A stretch of 64,000 nt of DNA from Cryptomeria japonica (GCF_030272615.1 NC_081412.1:342731870-342795869); one strand, 5' to 3'. Positions 1 through 10,770 are shown, counted from the stretch's first letter. Notes: generated from the sequence alone by a model not told the origin. Program-made: numbers and translations.

Positions 1-692
1 GATAGTGATAATATATGGATAGGATAAGAAAGACCAAGAATGGATAAGGGACATGGATTGAAGGTCGAGATAGGATACGTGATAGTGGCAGAAAGTTGCA
101 ATAAGACAGGGAATATGGATGAAAGGTTGTAATAAGCAAATGGATAAAGACCAAAAGCTATGATGGACTAAAAGCTGCAAGTAAGATGCATGATGTTCAT
201 GAAGATCCTCAGCCTTGTCAAGATCAAAGGTGGAAAGAGGAAATGGACATGAGGGACAATAGGATAATGGAGGGTAATGACAGGGGTTCGATAGGATAAT
301 GAAGGTCAATAGGATATGAAGGAGGAAACCTACCCCCAAGTGTGGTGTGCAAGAAGTTCATAAATTTTTGCATGATGCCTGTTTGCCAGGTTTTCATCAC
401 GGTACTTGCCCAAGGCGCCTGTTTGCCAGGTTTTCACCAGTGGATGAATTATTTTTACTCTACTTTTTTTTCTTTTTTCTCTTTTTTTTTGTATTTTTTT
501 AGTTTTTTTTTGTATTTTTGACTTTTTCAATAGAAGATGGACACATGATAGGGGATGGAAGAAGGACTTAAGCGTCTTTTTGTTTGGATAGTAGCCTTGA
601 AAAAAATAAAATGGACCATGACCTTTAAAAGTATGCTCAAAGACGTTGGTAGGATAAGGACATGGAAAATAAGATGAAACTAAGGCAAGGAT
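1..692. other. Purine-rich internal part of Gypsy-type element 0, no gene seen
   Basis: This stretch lies downstream (in element orientation, minus strand) of the 894-codon frame. It is strongly purine-rich on the plus strand, with many short AGGATAA/TGGATAA words. A tract reading CTTGGGGGTAGG on the minus strand lies near 333-346 and resembles a polypurine tract, but no LTR start sits next to it. A lysine-rich minus-strand frame (330-530) is probably the product of the T-rich run at 464-520. I see no gag, RT or integrase motif. The element continues beyond the left edge. Confidence 0.4.
377..436. repeat. 20-bp direct repeat pair
   Basis: The word GCCTGTTTGCCAGGTTTTCA occurs at 377-396 and again at 417-436, a 40-bp period. 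It lies in otherwise non-coding element sequence. Confidence 0.8.
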
Positions 693-3377
693 TTATGCAA
701 AGGATTGGATCAAAGGGATTGAAGGATGAAAAATATGCATTCGATAATGGATAGGGTATTGGAAGAATTGGGCTTTAGTGGATGGAAATGTTGGCAAGAT
801 TGACATTGGCACACACCTTGAGGGGTGATGGACTGATGGAGGAAAGATGTATTTTGGATATTGAGATTGTGATGGAGGAATAGCTTGGGATTTTGGGACA
901 TAAGGACCTAAAATGGATGAAGAAGGTGGTGGAGGAACAAATTTGAGAGGTTTGGATGGAGGAATATCAACTTTGGATGCCAAGTTGGGTGTTTCTTTAA
1001 TCTTTTGTGCTTCAAGGAACCGCTTAGGGATCCACATGGTTTTTGATTTTTCATGCTTTTGTGGTTCCTTGGAGTGCATTGCTTGCATAAGGGATTTAGG
1101 AACCCATATATATTTTGACTTTTCTTTATTTTTCTCAGTGGACCTCGGTGGCCTTTTGGATATTTCTTTTTCTTTATAGATCATATTGTTCTTTGTTTTG
1201 ACATGTCGATTATATTGGACATGTTGATCCTTGAATACATGTGGATTTTTAGACTTATGACTTTTATACTTGGCATCCAAATTGCTTGGAGGGGGAAAGG
1301 AATGCATGGATGGATATGAATGAAATGGAGTTCTTTTGGATGGATGAAATTTACTCAAGGATGTGTGCCTTTGCTGACCTTGCATAGAGGATGAAGGGAT
1401 ATAAGGACCTAAGATGGATGGAAGGTATGATGGGGAAGGGATATGTTTGGATTTTGATGGAGGGATACCAATGTCTTGAGAGTGAGTTGTGTAGACATGA
1501 CCCTTAAGATCTTCTTTGATATGGAGGGGTTCTTTCTCATGAAGGTCTACTCCTTTGCCTTTATGAATATCTTGACTTGTAGGATACTCTTTTCTTTGGG
1601 AAGAAGATGCGAGTCCATTATGAGGCGGATATGATATGAGAGAAATAATGAGATCTTGAAGTGGATCGGATCGCACCAAAGTGGAAGAACCCATTATGCA
1701 TGTCGAGGGTTCATGAACATCTTGCACTAGCACGTTAGAATCATGAAGGGGATTAGGATCATGAGGGGGACTAGGATTGTGTTGTGGACATGGTTCAATG
1801 ATAGGCTCTTCAAGAGATGGAATGGGAGAAATAATGGGATCATCAAAAGAAATGCGATCTTGGAGTGTATATGGAGCATTAGGACAAGGAGATGGAGGAA
1901 CAAAAGGATCTTGTGGAGGATTTAAAGGAATAATTTGATCTTGACAAGGAGGAAGATCATTGGAATCCTCTTTAAAGGTGCTTTGCTCTTGAATTTTAAT
2001 GGGATCATTGGAAAGGATGGAAGGGATGTCGTGATCTTTCTTAGGAAGTGGAATGTCAATGGGATTGGAAAGGACATTGTGTTCTTGGATAGAATTGATA
2101 GGAATAATGGAATCATTGTGAGTGTCTAGGGAAATGGGATCCTGGTCAACAATTGGATGGGATGATAAGGTTTCAGGATCTTGATCTTGATCTTCTTTAG
2201 GACTCATTTCTTTGTGCTCTAATTTATCCTTTTGACATGGGGTTGGACTTTGGATATGCATGGGGGATTTTGGCAAGGGATCAATGTTTTGGCATGAAGG
2301 AAATACACTTTGAACATTTGTGATGGATTCTGGCAAGGAATCAATGCTTGAACATGAGGAAGAGGGACTTCGAATGGGGTCCTCTAAAACAGATAATGGC
2401 AATAAAGTGCATGGTGGCATTGGGTCTTGTATTTCTGAAACATGACAAGGATGTACATCATGAATTGGATTATTTTGGCAATCAATTATGGATAGCCCTT
2501 GGATAATTTCATCCTTGGGTGTATTGTTTGATGAGGACAATATGGAAGGTTCCTGTGAAACTTCTAAAGGTGTAGGGATAGATGCCACTGGAGAGTCAAT
2601 TTGTTTGTGGGGGGATGAGGCATTGCTAGACATAAGTGTATTATCTTGATCTTCTTCAAAGAACTCACTTGGTAGGTTCCTTAAGAGCATTGCAATAAAG
2701 CCACCTTTCTTTCGAGGTTTTGACATAGTTGTATCTGGAATTTGAATATTTGGTTGTGGTTGTTGACATTGATATTCCACCATTGGTTGAACCATTTGTG
2801 GACATTGTATAGTTGGTTGGACATATTGTTGAAATTGGACCATTGGTTGTATTGGTTGTATATGTTGAACAATTGGTTGAACCATTGGTTGTATTGGTTG
2901 AAAATATGATTGATAATAAACACCTTCTTGTTCTTGTTGTGGAGGCACATAATGTTGAAATTTATGTTGTCTCCTTTCTTGAAATTGTTTCATCATCTCT
3001 ATTTGGGAGAGGAGAGCTGGTATGTCTGATCGTTCAAGAAGAGATCTTACATCAATTGGCTCAATCTTTGGATTTCGACCTGGAAATTTTTGAAACATTT
3101 TGGACATTTGTGATCTATTCTTCACAATGTTTTTCACTCTTTGTTCCAATATCTCCTCTTCTTGAGCTAGTTTCTCCTCTAGTTTTTCTATTTGGACATT
3201 TACATCATCATGATAAGTTTGATCCAAGTTCTGAGACATGTAGAGATTGGATTGACATGATTGATTGCTGAATTGTGATGAAATGGCTTCGTAAGAAGGT
3301 TGAGATCTCATTTCAACAAACATGTCACTATGCAATGCAACTAATGGGATTGACAAATGCAACCTAAAGGACGACAA
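693..3377 (-). CDS. Uninterrupted 894-codon low-complexity protein of a Gypsy-type element
   Basis: I do not recognise a named family. Residues about 60-130 are charged and look coiled-coil (IEKLEEKLAQEEEILEQRV). Residues about 150-215 are Gln/Pro/Val repeats (IQPMVQP-type). A short basic, hydrophobic block follows near residue 220 (SKPRKKGGFIAMLLRNLP). The rest is a long Ser/Pro/Asp/His-rich disordered region. The C-terminal third repeats SILGPY[VI]P and KSK-x-[IM]W[VI]PK words. There is no zinc knuckle, protease or RT. It sits between a 2 kb leader with LTR and PBS to its right and untranslated element DNA to its left, so it is probably the first ORF of a large Gypsy element, comparable in position to the extra ORF1 of Ogre-type elements (inference). 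It is the only long frame in the window without a stop, whereas neighbouring element genes are broken. The start chosen is the first Met after the upstream stop; Met19 or Met23 are alternatives. Confidence 0.55.
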   Translation of the reverse strand: MSSFRLHLSIPLVALHSDMFVEMRSQPSYEAISSQFSNQSCQSNLYMSQNLDQTYHDDVNVQIEKLEEKLAQEEEILEQRVKNIVKNRSQMSKMFQKFPGRNPKIEPIDVRSLLERSDIPALLSQIEMMKQFQERRQHKFQHYVPPQQEQEGVYYQSYFQPIQPMVQPIVQHIQPIQPMVQFQQYVQPTIQCPQMVQPMVEYQCQQPQPNIQIPDTTMSKPRKKGGFIAMLLRNLPSEFFEEDQDNTLMSSNASSPHKQIDSPVASIPTPLEVSQEPSILSSSNNTPKDEIIQGLSIIDCQNNPIHDVHPCHVSEIQDPMPPCTLLPLSVLEDPIRSPSSSCSSIDSLPESITNVQSVFPSCQNIDPLPKSPMHIQSPTPCQKDKLEHKEMSPKEDQDQDPETLSSHPIVDQDPISLDTHNDSIIPINSIQEHNVLSNPIDIPLPKKDHDIPSILSNDPIKIQEQSTFKEDSNDLPPCQDQIIPLNPPQDPFVPPSPCPNAPYTLQDRISFDDPIISPIPSLEEPIIEPCPQHNPSPPHDPNPLHDSNVLVQDVHEPSTCIMGSSTLVRSDPLQDLIISLISYPPHNGLASSSQRKEYPTSQDIHKGKGVDLHEKEPLHIKEDLKGHVYTTHSQDIGIPPSKSKHIPSPSYLPSILGPYIPSSSMQGQQRHTSLSKFHPSKRTPFHSYPSMHSFPPPSNLDAKYKSHKSKNPHVFKDQHVQYNRHVKTKNNMIYKEKEISKRPPRSTEKNKEKSKYIWVPKSLMQAMHSKEPQKHEKSKTMWIPKRFLEAQKIKETPNLASKVDIPPSKPLKFVPPPPSSSILGPYVPKSQAIPPSQSQYPKYIFPPSVHHPSRCVPMSILPTFPSTKAQFFQYPIHYRMHIFHPSIPLIQSFA

Positions 3378-5353
3378 TGCAACTTAATGTTTTTGTTGTT
3401 TTTCAAGATTTTGACAAACTCATGAATGCAATTCTAAAAATGATACCCTTAGGAAATTGAAATGATGTCTAGACCTCAAAGGACAAAAGGACCAAGTGAC
3501 AAAAGGACAAAATGACAATGTCTCCCCTATATGCTTGGATACTAACCTAGGTTTGACCAAATAATATTGATGACAAAAAGGCAAAAGTTTGATAAGGTCT
3601 AGACTTCCTAACAATAACTTAGGGTTTTATCAAAGATTTGCATTACTCAAGTATGACAAAACCTAGTTTTGACACTATATGCAAAGGGACAATTACTATG
3701 CAAATGACCCTAATATGATATGATAATGACCTAAGCTTAATGAAGAGACCTAGGGTATGCAAATATGAATGTATGACAATGGTATTACTCTAATACAAGA
3801 GGACACATGTAAATGGATGACTTTTATTGATATGCAACGGAGTATGACCTAGGTGAAACTTAACCTTGGTAGTTGACAATGACTTTGCAAAATGCAAACC
3901 TAAGATGAACCTAAATCTAAGTGACATGAATGTTGAGACAAGATTTTGAAAAACGTTTGACAAACATGTTTGAAGGTGTTTTGAACTTTGTTGGATGAAA
4001 TGTTCTTGTGTTTAGCCTTGTTTTGAATCAATTTGTCTTGTTTTTGAAATGAGATGCAATTCAACTTTTGATAAGTAAAGAAGACAAGATATTTCAACTT
4101 AGACTCAATACAATCATGCTCATTCACACATTTCTTATGGTAGGCAAGGATATTAGATACTTGAGAGGTAGACTTGTTATGGGATTCAAGGAGAATACAT
4201 AGATGCTTGACCCCACGGTCTCCCCTCCATGGCACTCACTTCTCAGGGCAGCCAAGCATCAATCCCCATGGAAATCTCCCCATGGCGAACTTAGTATCTC
4301 TTCCAAGTATCCGAACTTGTCCTTCTCAAGCAACTAGAAGGATTTTTGGCCTCTAAATACAAGGTGTTTAGTCAAGATTTCTATTAAGCGTTACTCCTTG
4401 GTGTCACGCAAGTGTGATTGAGACATTAAGCCCACAAAGATACCAAACAAATGTAGTCGCGCAAGCATGATTTAGACCTTAAGGCCCTACTTAGATGTTG
4501 ATATGAGAAAGAGTCCAAGGGTCATCACTTCCCAAGTAACTACAATTCCCACGTAACCCTTCCTTCAAAGCTTTCGCCCATCAGGTATTTATTTACAGTG
4601 AGTTAGAATGCCAAGGTATTCTAGCCATGCTCACTTTGGGTCGTTCCCTTCTCACGATTATCATTTGCTTGCAAAAGCAAATGGTCGGGAAGGCAGGCCC
4701 TCTAAAGGTGACACACAATCAAAAACATGAGCATGGTATCAAAGATCTGGATTTTTGATCACCCTAAGAAGGATGAGAGCATACTCTCCTACTTCAATGT
4801 CAAACTCAACAATCAAAGCAAACATATATTCATTCCATCCTATTTAGAAATCATACTAGGTGCCTAAACATTAATTGCAAACACAAAGTTTAGTTGTAGT
4901 CCAAGGCAACCTGCAAAACCCAAGTCAGAAGTTTGATATGTTTAGTCTTTGACTATTGAACCTGCATAAAACATGTTAGTAGTTTCATTTGTTGTCTTTG
5001 TCATGCATATGCCAAGGTTCTGCACAGAGAATCAGTACTAACAAAACCAAAAAAAGAAGAAACAAAATGCAAAAGAAAACAATTTGCAAGTGAAAAACAT
5101 TGTCTTTTACCTCTGTTTCTGGCCCTACACAGGCGCAGAATGTCTGACACAGGTGCAGAATGCTTGACACAGGCACAGAATGTCCTTGACATAGGTGCAG
5201 AATGCTTGACACAGGCGCAGAATGTCCTTGACATAGGTGCAGAATGCTTGACACAGGCGCAAAAGTTCCTAGAAAACCCTGCACTACCCTGTTTCTTGGG
5301 TTTTTGACCTGCAAATCATCTCAAAAACACTCAAAAGCATGGTTATGGGGTTA
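3378..5353 (-). other. About 2 kb leader of Gypsy-type element 0
   Basis: This lies between the PBS (5354-5372) and the long open frame, in minus orientation. No convincing coding frame is present apart from the repeat-driven frame at 4985-5314. The part around 4200-4700 is richer in GC and differs from the AT-rich surroundings. A long untranslated leader before the first ORF is usual for large plant Gypsy elements. Confidence 0.45.
5128..5261. repeat. 42-bp minisatellite in element leader
   Basis: About three copies of a 42-bp unit are present, each built of two related 21-bp halves. The words TGTCCTTGACATAGGTGCAG and AATGCTTGACACAGGCGCAG alternate. The period is divisible by three, so the minus strand reads as a 14-residue repeat (SSILHLCQGHS), but no longer protein is supported. 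Confidence 0.85.
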
Positions 5354-5372
5354 GATCACGTCAGGTTCACCA
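5354..5372 (-). promoter_or_regulatory. Primer binding site of Gypsy-type element 0
   Basis: Reading leftward on the minus strand, the LTR end is followed after five bases by TGGTGAACCTGACGTGATC. It starts with TGG, as expected for pairing with a tRNA CCA end. The first ten bases are identical in element 7 (62594-62609). I cannot name the tRNA from memory with confidence. Confidence 0.6.
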
Positions 5373-5377
5373 ATTAA

Positions 5378-6625
5378 TGTATCATAGGAAATGTGGAAAT
5401 CATCAAAGCAAATATCAATATTAGTAATCTAGCTCAATCACGAAAGCTCAAATGCAATGATCAATCCTAATTACATCCAATAGAGACATGAAAACAAGAC
5501 ATCAAGATTAAAAGCTAAGCAAACCAAATGCAGATCTGAATATCTCCTTCATGTGGCTCCATTTTCCTTCTTTCTCCTTCAAATAGCTTTGTTGTGGATC
5601 TCACCTACTAGTGCATACACATGAGATGAAAGCAAGTAGACAAGATTGTAGCGCAAGAATACTCGAAGCGTGATTGATTCGACAAAGTGGTTATTAGATC
5701 GATAATGTGATTATTTGGGGATCAGGGACTTTGATTGAAGAAATTCATCCAATTTATAGATAAATTGGAGAAAAGACAAGATTAGCATGAAATTGATTCG
5801 AATAGAAATTCAAATCAAGAATAGCAAAATTATGACATGTGTATGACAAATTGAAATGTCATTCCCATGAAATTAGGAGAAAAATATGAGGAAATTGAAA
5901 TTAGGTGAATTTAGAAATTAGGAAATTAGAAAATGAGGAAATTAGGAATTAGGAAATTTAGAAAATGAGGAAATTAGGAATTAAGTGAATTAATTAACAA
6001 TTTTTCATTTATTAATTAATTCACAAAGAGGGAAGAATTAGTTAGCCAATTAAATAAACATTTAATTGCGACACGAAGACCTAGGATAAATCAACTATTT
6101 AACCTAGAGGGAGAAATGACAAACAAGGTTAAATGATTAAATCATGAAACCCTAGAAGATGAATTAGAAATGCAAGGATGACAATTAGGTCTTGACAAAA
6201 GATAATTGATGTAGGGTCGATTTGATCATGATTTTGAATTGATAAATGATTTGATTGATAAACAATTGAAATTGGTTGACAAATTGACCAATATTGATAA
6301 AGAGACCAAATTGATATGCGCCAATTGACATGATTGAAGAGGACAAGGATCGATGACAAATGGATCGCAAAATTGACGAGATTGATAAGGACAAGGATCG
6401 ATGACAAATCGATCACAAAATGACAAGATTGATAAGAGGACAAAACCCTAATTCAAAAGCAATAAAAATGAGGAATGCAGAAGAAGGACTCGATGCTCGC
6501 AAATGATAAAGACCAAGTGCGAATCATAGGAGAAATGTTAATGTGACGCAAAAACCCTAAAATAAGGCAATGCGCAAATGTTAAAGTATGATTCCGCAAG
6601 CATTGACCATTTTTAGACGCGTACA
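5378..6625 (-). repeat. 5' LTR of Gypsy-type element 0
   Basis: The LTR starts TGTATC and ends GCGTACA on the plus strand. It aligns along its full length with the solo LTR at 41431-42713 (same order of blocks, for example the GTGGCTCCATT, CAATTTATAGATAAATTGG and CCGCAAGCATTGACC words). A minus-strand TATA box (TATAAAT, 5752-5758) lies in a perfect 8-bp-arm palindrome (5749-5768). The adjacent AGTCC (6626-6630) is the candidate TSD, with its partner outside the window. Confidence 0.75.
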
Positions 6626-7133
6626 AGTCCCAATTGGTGTTGAGAGGGGAGGGGTGAATCAACACTACACCGGTTTGTTCCAGATTTAACCTTAATCAAA
6701 ACTTCTATTCAAACTTAACACTTATCAGTATAATAAGCATTAATAAGAAACATGCACACATAAAATCAAACACACATGACTACCAATATTTATCACATGG
6801 AAACCCAAATGGGATAAAACCACGGTGTGAGTAGAAACTCACAAAATCTGCACTCTTCTGGAGTACGCCCGATGAGGAGCCATCCCTGTTATGAGATTAC
6901 AAAGACACTGTTAGGTGCCACATGGTTAAGGGATTTTCTTTAAGGCCTGTTAGAGGTAGCCTTGTTAAAGGAGTTACGATCATTATTTAAGATGTCACCC
7001 AGTTAAGGGATTTTAGTGTTGTAGTTATTAGAAAACAACATAGATAGTGATTTGTTGTAATAGCTACTCTTAGCTTAGTCAGATCCAAATGAATCTCTTC
7101 GGTTTGACCACAGGTTAAACTTGATCTGCACTT
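6626..7133 (-). repeat. Copia-type LTR remnant, interrupted by two insertions
   Basis: The piece contains the G-tract word GAGAGGGGAGGGGTGAATCA (near 6642-6661), the GGAAACCC..GGGATAAAACCACGG block (6795-6830) and the CCTGTTA/GTTAAGGGATTTT repeats (6890-7020) found in the other Copia-type LTRs of the window. Its outer end was removed from view by the Gypsy insertion ending at 6625. It continues after the solo-LTR candidate, at 8083. Confidence 0.6.
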
Positions 7134-8082
7134 TGTATACACCTAAAAATGGTCTGAAGATAATTAAATACACATTTATTTGATTAATCCCCCTTCCCAA
7201 TTAATTGAATTCATAAGAAATTTGATTAATTTCTCTATTCATCTACTAGTAAATAAATCTACATGATTTATTTACATAGTTCATTTAATATCCCCATTTG
7301 ATTTATTAATTCTAAATTAATTAATTCTACCATATAAATCAATTCTTCTTATCCCTAATTAAAATTAACAAACTAAAGTTTGTTGAGATTAATTATCATT
7401 TTCCAAATTATTTGAATTTTTAAATTCAAATGAGCACATGGCTCCTAACCTCCTATGGTGTGGATACTCTCCCCTTGAGACACATGGCACTTTTTCCACA
7501 TGTATTCTCCCTTGGACACTTTCCCTCTCATGAGAAAGGATCCTTGACACTTGTCACCATAGAGATGACAAGTGTCCCTTCCTCAATCCTCTTCTCCAAC
7601 TTCCTCAATCTTGGCCCTTGATATCTTCAGATCAGATCTAGACCATTGATTCTTGCCACCTCAACTTTGACCTTGGAATTCCTATAAATGTCCCTCATTT
7701 TGGAGCATAAGGATCCCTTGCATTCATATTTTTAGCATCATCACTATAGGCATTTTCATTTCAATCATCTAGTAATTAGCATTTTGGATTAATCATGGCA
7801 TGTTAATCTAGTTTCTTATATCATGCATTTCATATCATTTGCATAATCAATAATGATCAAGTAGCTACTCAACTCTTGAGTTTCCACTTCGGAGGTCATT
7901 GCTTCGCTGAGAGCCAATCAATCCAACACCTTCAAGGTCCTCAAGAATAGAGGAAAATGGGACATTTCAAGGAAGGCTTATGGTTTACATCTTTAATTTA
8001 GTTTTCAATTAAGCTTTCCATTATGTTTTATTGTCTCATTATATGTGTATGCATTTCTATTTAACAAATTTTTAGCATCACA
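7134..8082 (+). repeat. Candidate solo LTR of a Gypsy-type element
   Basis: The segment starts TGTATACACCTAAAAA, much like the start at 20308 (TGTAGATGTCTAAAA), and can be read as ending CATCACA. Flanks are CACTT on the left (7129-7133) and CACTC on the right (8083-8087), a 4-of-5 TSD match. The first part is AT-rich. A plus-strand TATA box (TATAAAT, 7683-7689) and a polyadenylation-like ATGTTTTATTG near 8022 fit U3-R-U5. No internal region is present. Confidence 0.45.
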
Positions 8083-8526
8083 CACTCTACTGGTGCTCTG
8101 CATTACACTTGCTTTGCACTCTACTGGTGCTCTGCATTCTTTCTCTGATCTTCACCACTCTGCTATTCACTTAGCAGTTCTGTCCTCTTCTTACTTTGCT
8201 AGATCGCCTCTCTTCAAAATTGCACTTTGCAATTTTTACGATCAATCTTTTTGGTTTTCACCAAAAACCTTTATACCATATTTTGCCAACACATACCCAC
8301 TGATTCCTCAACGAGTTTACACCTAACACTTGGTAGATTTGAAATTCAAATATTCCCAAATCTTCCCGCACTCTTTATGCGCACTCTCCATCAATCTCGC
8401 CAACAACTCATCCTTATCTGCCCTCGCAACTCATAATTTCACCAACCTCTAGGTCATGTTCTGTCTCTTTAATGCGAACCGAAAAATCCACACAAATCTC
8501 ACCTTAACTGGTTGTTAACTACTGTA
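8083..8526 (-). repeat. Copia-type LTR remnant, continuation
   Basis: Continuation of the remnant at 6626-7133. It carries a two-copy repeat of CACTCTACTGGTGCTCTGCAT at 8083 and 8117 (34-bp period). The outer end cannot be placed, because element 1 is inserted at 8527-8531. No gene is seen here. Confidence 0.35.
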
Positions 8527-8531
8527 AACTT

Positions 8532-9998
8532 TGATGAATCAATGATGAATAATTAGTACCAAACCGGTACTGAGAGGGGGGGGGGTGAATCAGTCGTGAC
8601 AAAAACACTTTACCTTGAACCAGTTTGACTGAAAACACTGCACTTGACTGGCAAGCAATAACACTAGTCTAAAACAGATTATTGTCAGTGAAACATAGTA
8701 AGAATGTGAAAGACATAAACCGGTAACTCTTAGCTTTCCACACAATCTAACATCTTATTTCCACTTCACCCATATGCATACTCTAGTAATACATCAACAG
8801 AAATGTAAAGACTTATTGGTTCAACATGCTTTACCACTTGACAGAAAATAACAAAGCATCACACATAACACACATATTTTTTCACTTGGAAACTCAATTG
8901 GGAAAACCACGGTGGAGATGAATACCCACAAGCTGTTCTTTGAACCCTTTTGAAGTCCGCTCTGTTAGGATCCTAGTCCAGTTAAAGACTTTAGAATACA
9001 TTCTGTTAGGAACCGATCCTGCTAGGGATCACCCAGTTAAGGGTTAAACCCTGTTAAAGGTTACCTTGTTAGAGGATTCTAAGAACTCAATGATTTTGAG
9101 TCACCCTGTTAAAGGATTTATAGCAAGCCGATTAAAGCTACCCTGTTAAGGGATTTTCCAACTGTTGAAGTGGTTAGAGGTCAATAGGTATTACAATAAT
9201 CTGGTAGCAACACTTCAATGCCAATACAGATCCGCTTTAGTTCCTTCCTTCTACAATCACACTCTGTAGGTATCTATTCTCTTATCTAGTGTGGCAAGAA
9301 TCATGTATCTCTGCACTTAGATACACACACACAATTTCCCAACAACCTCAACATGAACAAAAACATCGACCTTATAGGAAAGATAGGCTGGTAGCATAAA
9401 CCCTAAACCCTAAACATTTAGGTTAAGCAATTCAGTCGGTTCAATCCTAACCGTTGAACATATTGCATTGATTACAATAGTCTTGAACAGATATTAAGAT
9501 GTTCTCCAATGTTCGTTCTTCACTGCTTCTTGGAGGCTGATAACCCATCACACTTTCTCCATTGTTTATAGAGACTTCGCATATTCCTGAGGTAGATAGG
9601 ATCAATCTCCTTCATGCAAGATCCTTCACGCACATAAGGCTGACGTGGCAACACAATCTGTTCTTCATTACAATGCTAACTCATCACACGATGTCATCGG
9701 TTGAATCACATAGGATTGGAAAGCTTTAACCTAAAACCCTAAAGCTAAGATTACCAATCGGTAGTCATACCATATAAAACCTTGATACAAAACATTCCAT
9801 ATATCGGTTCACATTCCAATATACTGGTTCACTTGGATAGACATACCGCTTCACTTTTTCACATATACCAGTTCACAACATCATACAGGTTCTCTTGCAA
9901 GTTGCTTACTTCAATATACTGGTTCACTCTTCAGCATATTGATATCAATGACAACATACAATATCATCATGTCATCATACTCTGCACATATGCTAACA
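8532..9998 (-). repeat. Left (3') LTR of element 1
   Basis: 1,467 bp, TG..CA ends (TGATGAATC...GCTAACA). Features seen on the minus strand: TATA box (TATAAAC, 9564-9570), a telomere-like AAACCCTAAACCCTAAA word near 9400-9416, an array of CTGTTA/GTTAAGGG motifs (8955-9180), the conserved CCAC..GGTTTTCCC block (8887-8916) and a C/G homopolymer near the end (8575-8585). U3 carries six degenerate ATACYGGTTCAC words (9801-9925). Confidence 0.9.
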
Positions 9999-10117
9999 AT
10001 CTCCTCCTTTGGCATTGATGGCAATATACAAAGATATCTTTCCGCTTCACATCTTCTCCCCCAACACTGCAGATATCTTCTCTGCTTCACATCTTCTCCC
10101 CCTTTGACAACAATGCC
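9999..10117 (-). promoter_or_regulatory. Terminal and upstream polypurine tracts of element 1
   Basis: The minus strand shows TGCCAAAGGAGGAGAT directly next to the LTR (terminal PPT). About 100 bp upstream (10093-10117) lies a second tract, TTGTCAAAGGGGGAGAAGAT. The same pair is present in elements 2, 4 and 5. Confidence 0.7.
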
Positions 10118-10242
10118 AAAGTGGAGGCATATACATCTATGTCCCACTATGCTGCTCCCCCTAAGGAGTAGCATCCTTCAACACACCAATCCTGAAAAAA
10201 GATATATCAATGTAAGTCTTGACTGATGTGGAGCACACACCT

Positions 10243-10770
10243 TTAGTTCACCTCTTGAAGGGGCAACACCCCTAATTCACCTCTAAAATAGGTGAAGGTA
10301 GCCTTTGGTAGAGGCTTGGTGAATATGTCAGCTAACTGCTCCTTACTAGAAACATGTTCCAATACAATTTCTTTGTTCTGAACCTTTTCCCTCAAGAAAT
10401 GATACTTGAGCTCAAAGTGCTTGGTTCTAGCATGCAAAACCGGATTCTTGGAGATGTTAATCGCACTTGTGTTGTCACAAAATATACTTACCAGTTCAGA
10501 TACAGGAACTTTGAAGCCATTTAATACATGCTTCATCCAGATTGTCTAGGTGTAGTTCATAGATGCTGCAACATACTTCGCTTCTACTGTAGACTGAGAG
10601 ATACAACTCTACTTCTTACTCATACATGAGACTAGTCTACCACCAAGAAAGAATGCACTACCGGTTGTGCTCTTCTAGTCGTCCACATTACCAGCCCAGT
10701 CAACATCTGTAAACACTTTCAGGTTGAAATCATTACTATATGGATACCATAATCTATAGGCAATAGTTCC
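10243..10770 (-). pseudogene. Copia RNase H domain (element 1)
   Basis: RNase H of Copia pol degrades the RNA strand of the RNA:DNA hybrid during reverse transcription. The minus strand reads FTDVDWAG (catalytic Asp), KSTTGSAFFLGG, then VEAKYVA (catalytic Glu), FCDNTSAINISKNP and ADIFTKPLP to the C-terminus. The last 97 codons (10243-10536) are open. The first half is broken by three stops (after WAGNVDD, MSKK and MNYT). It shares its frame with the upstream RT. Confidence 0.9.

Noticed and set aside
333-346. Polypurine tract of element 0 at CTTGGGGGTAGG
   Set aside because: No LTR start resembling TGTACGC (complement of the known LTR end) follows to its left.
330-530. Lysine-rich 66-codon minus-strand frame
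   Set aside because: Generated by the T-rich run at 464-520; no homology or conserved start.
913-1179. Plus-strand frame opposite the 894-codon ORF (and further plus-strand frames at 1743-2129 and 2813-3271)
   Set aside because: These are shadows of the minus-strand low-complexity frame; repeats divisible by three open both strands.
6129-6443. Minus-strand frames of 66-104 codons in the Gypsy LTR
   Set aside because: Driven by ATTGATAAGGACAAGGATCG-type repeats in the LTR; three overlapping frames stay open, so not coding.
9397-9417. Telomeric or centromeric array
   Set aside because: Only two to three heptamers, inside an LTR and repeated with it; not a telomere.
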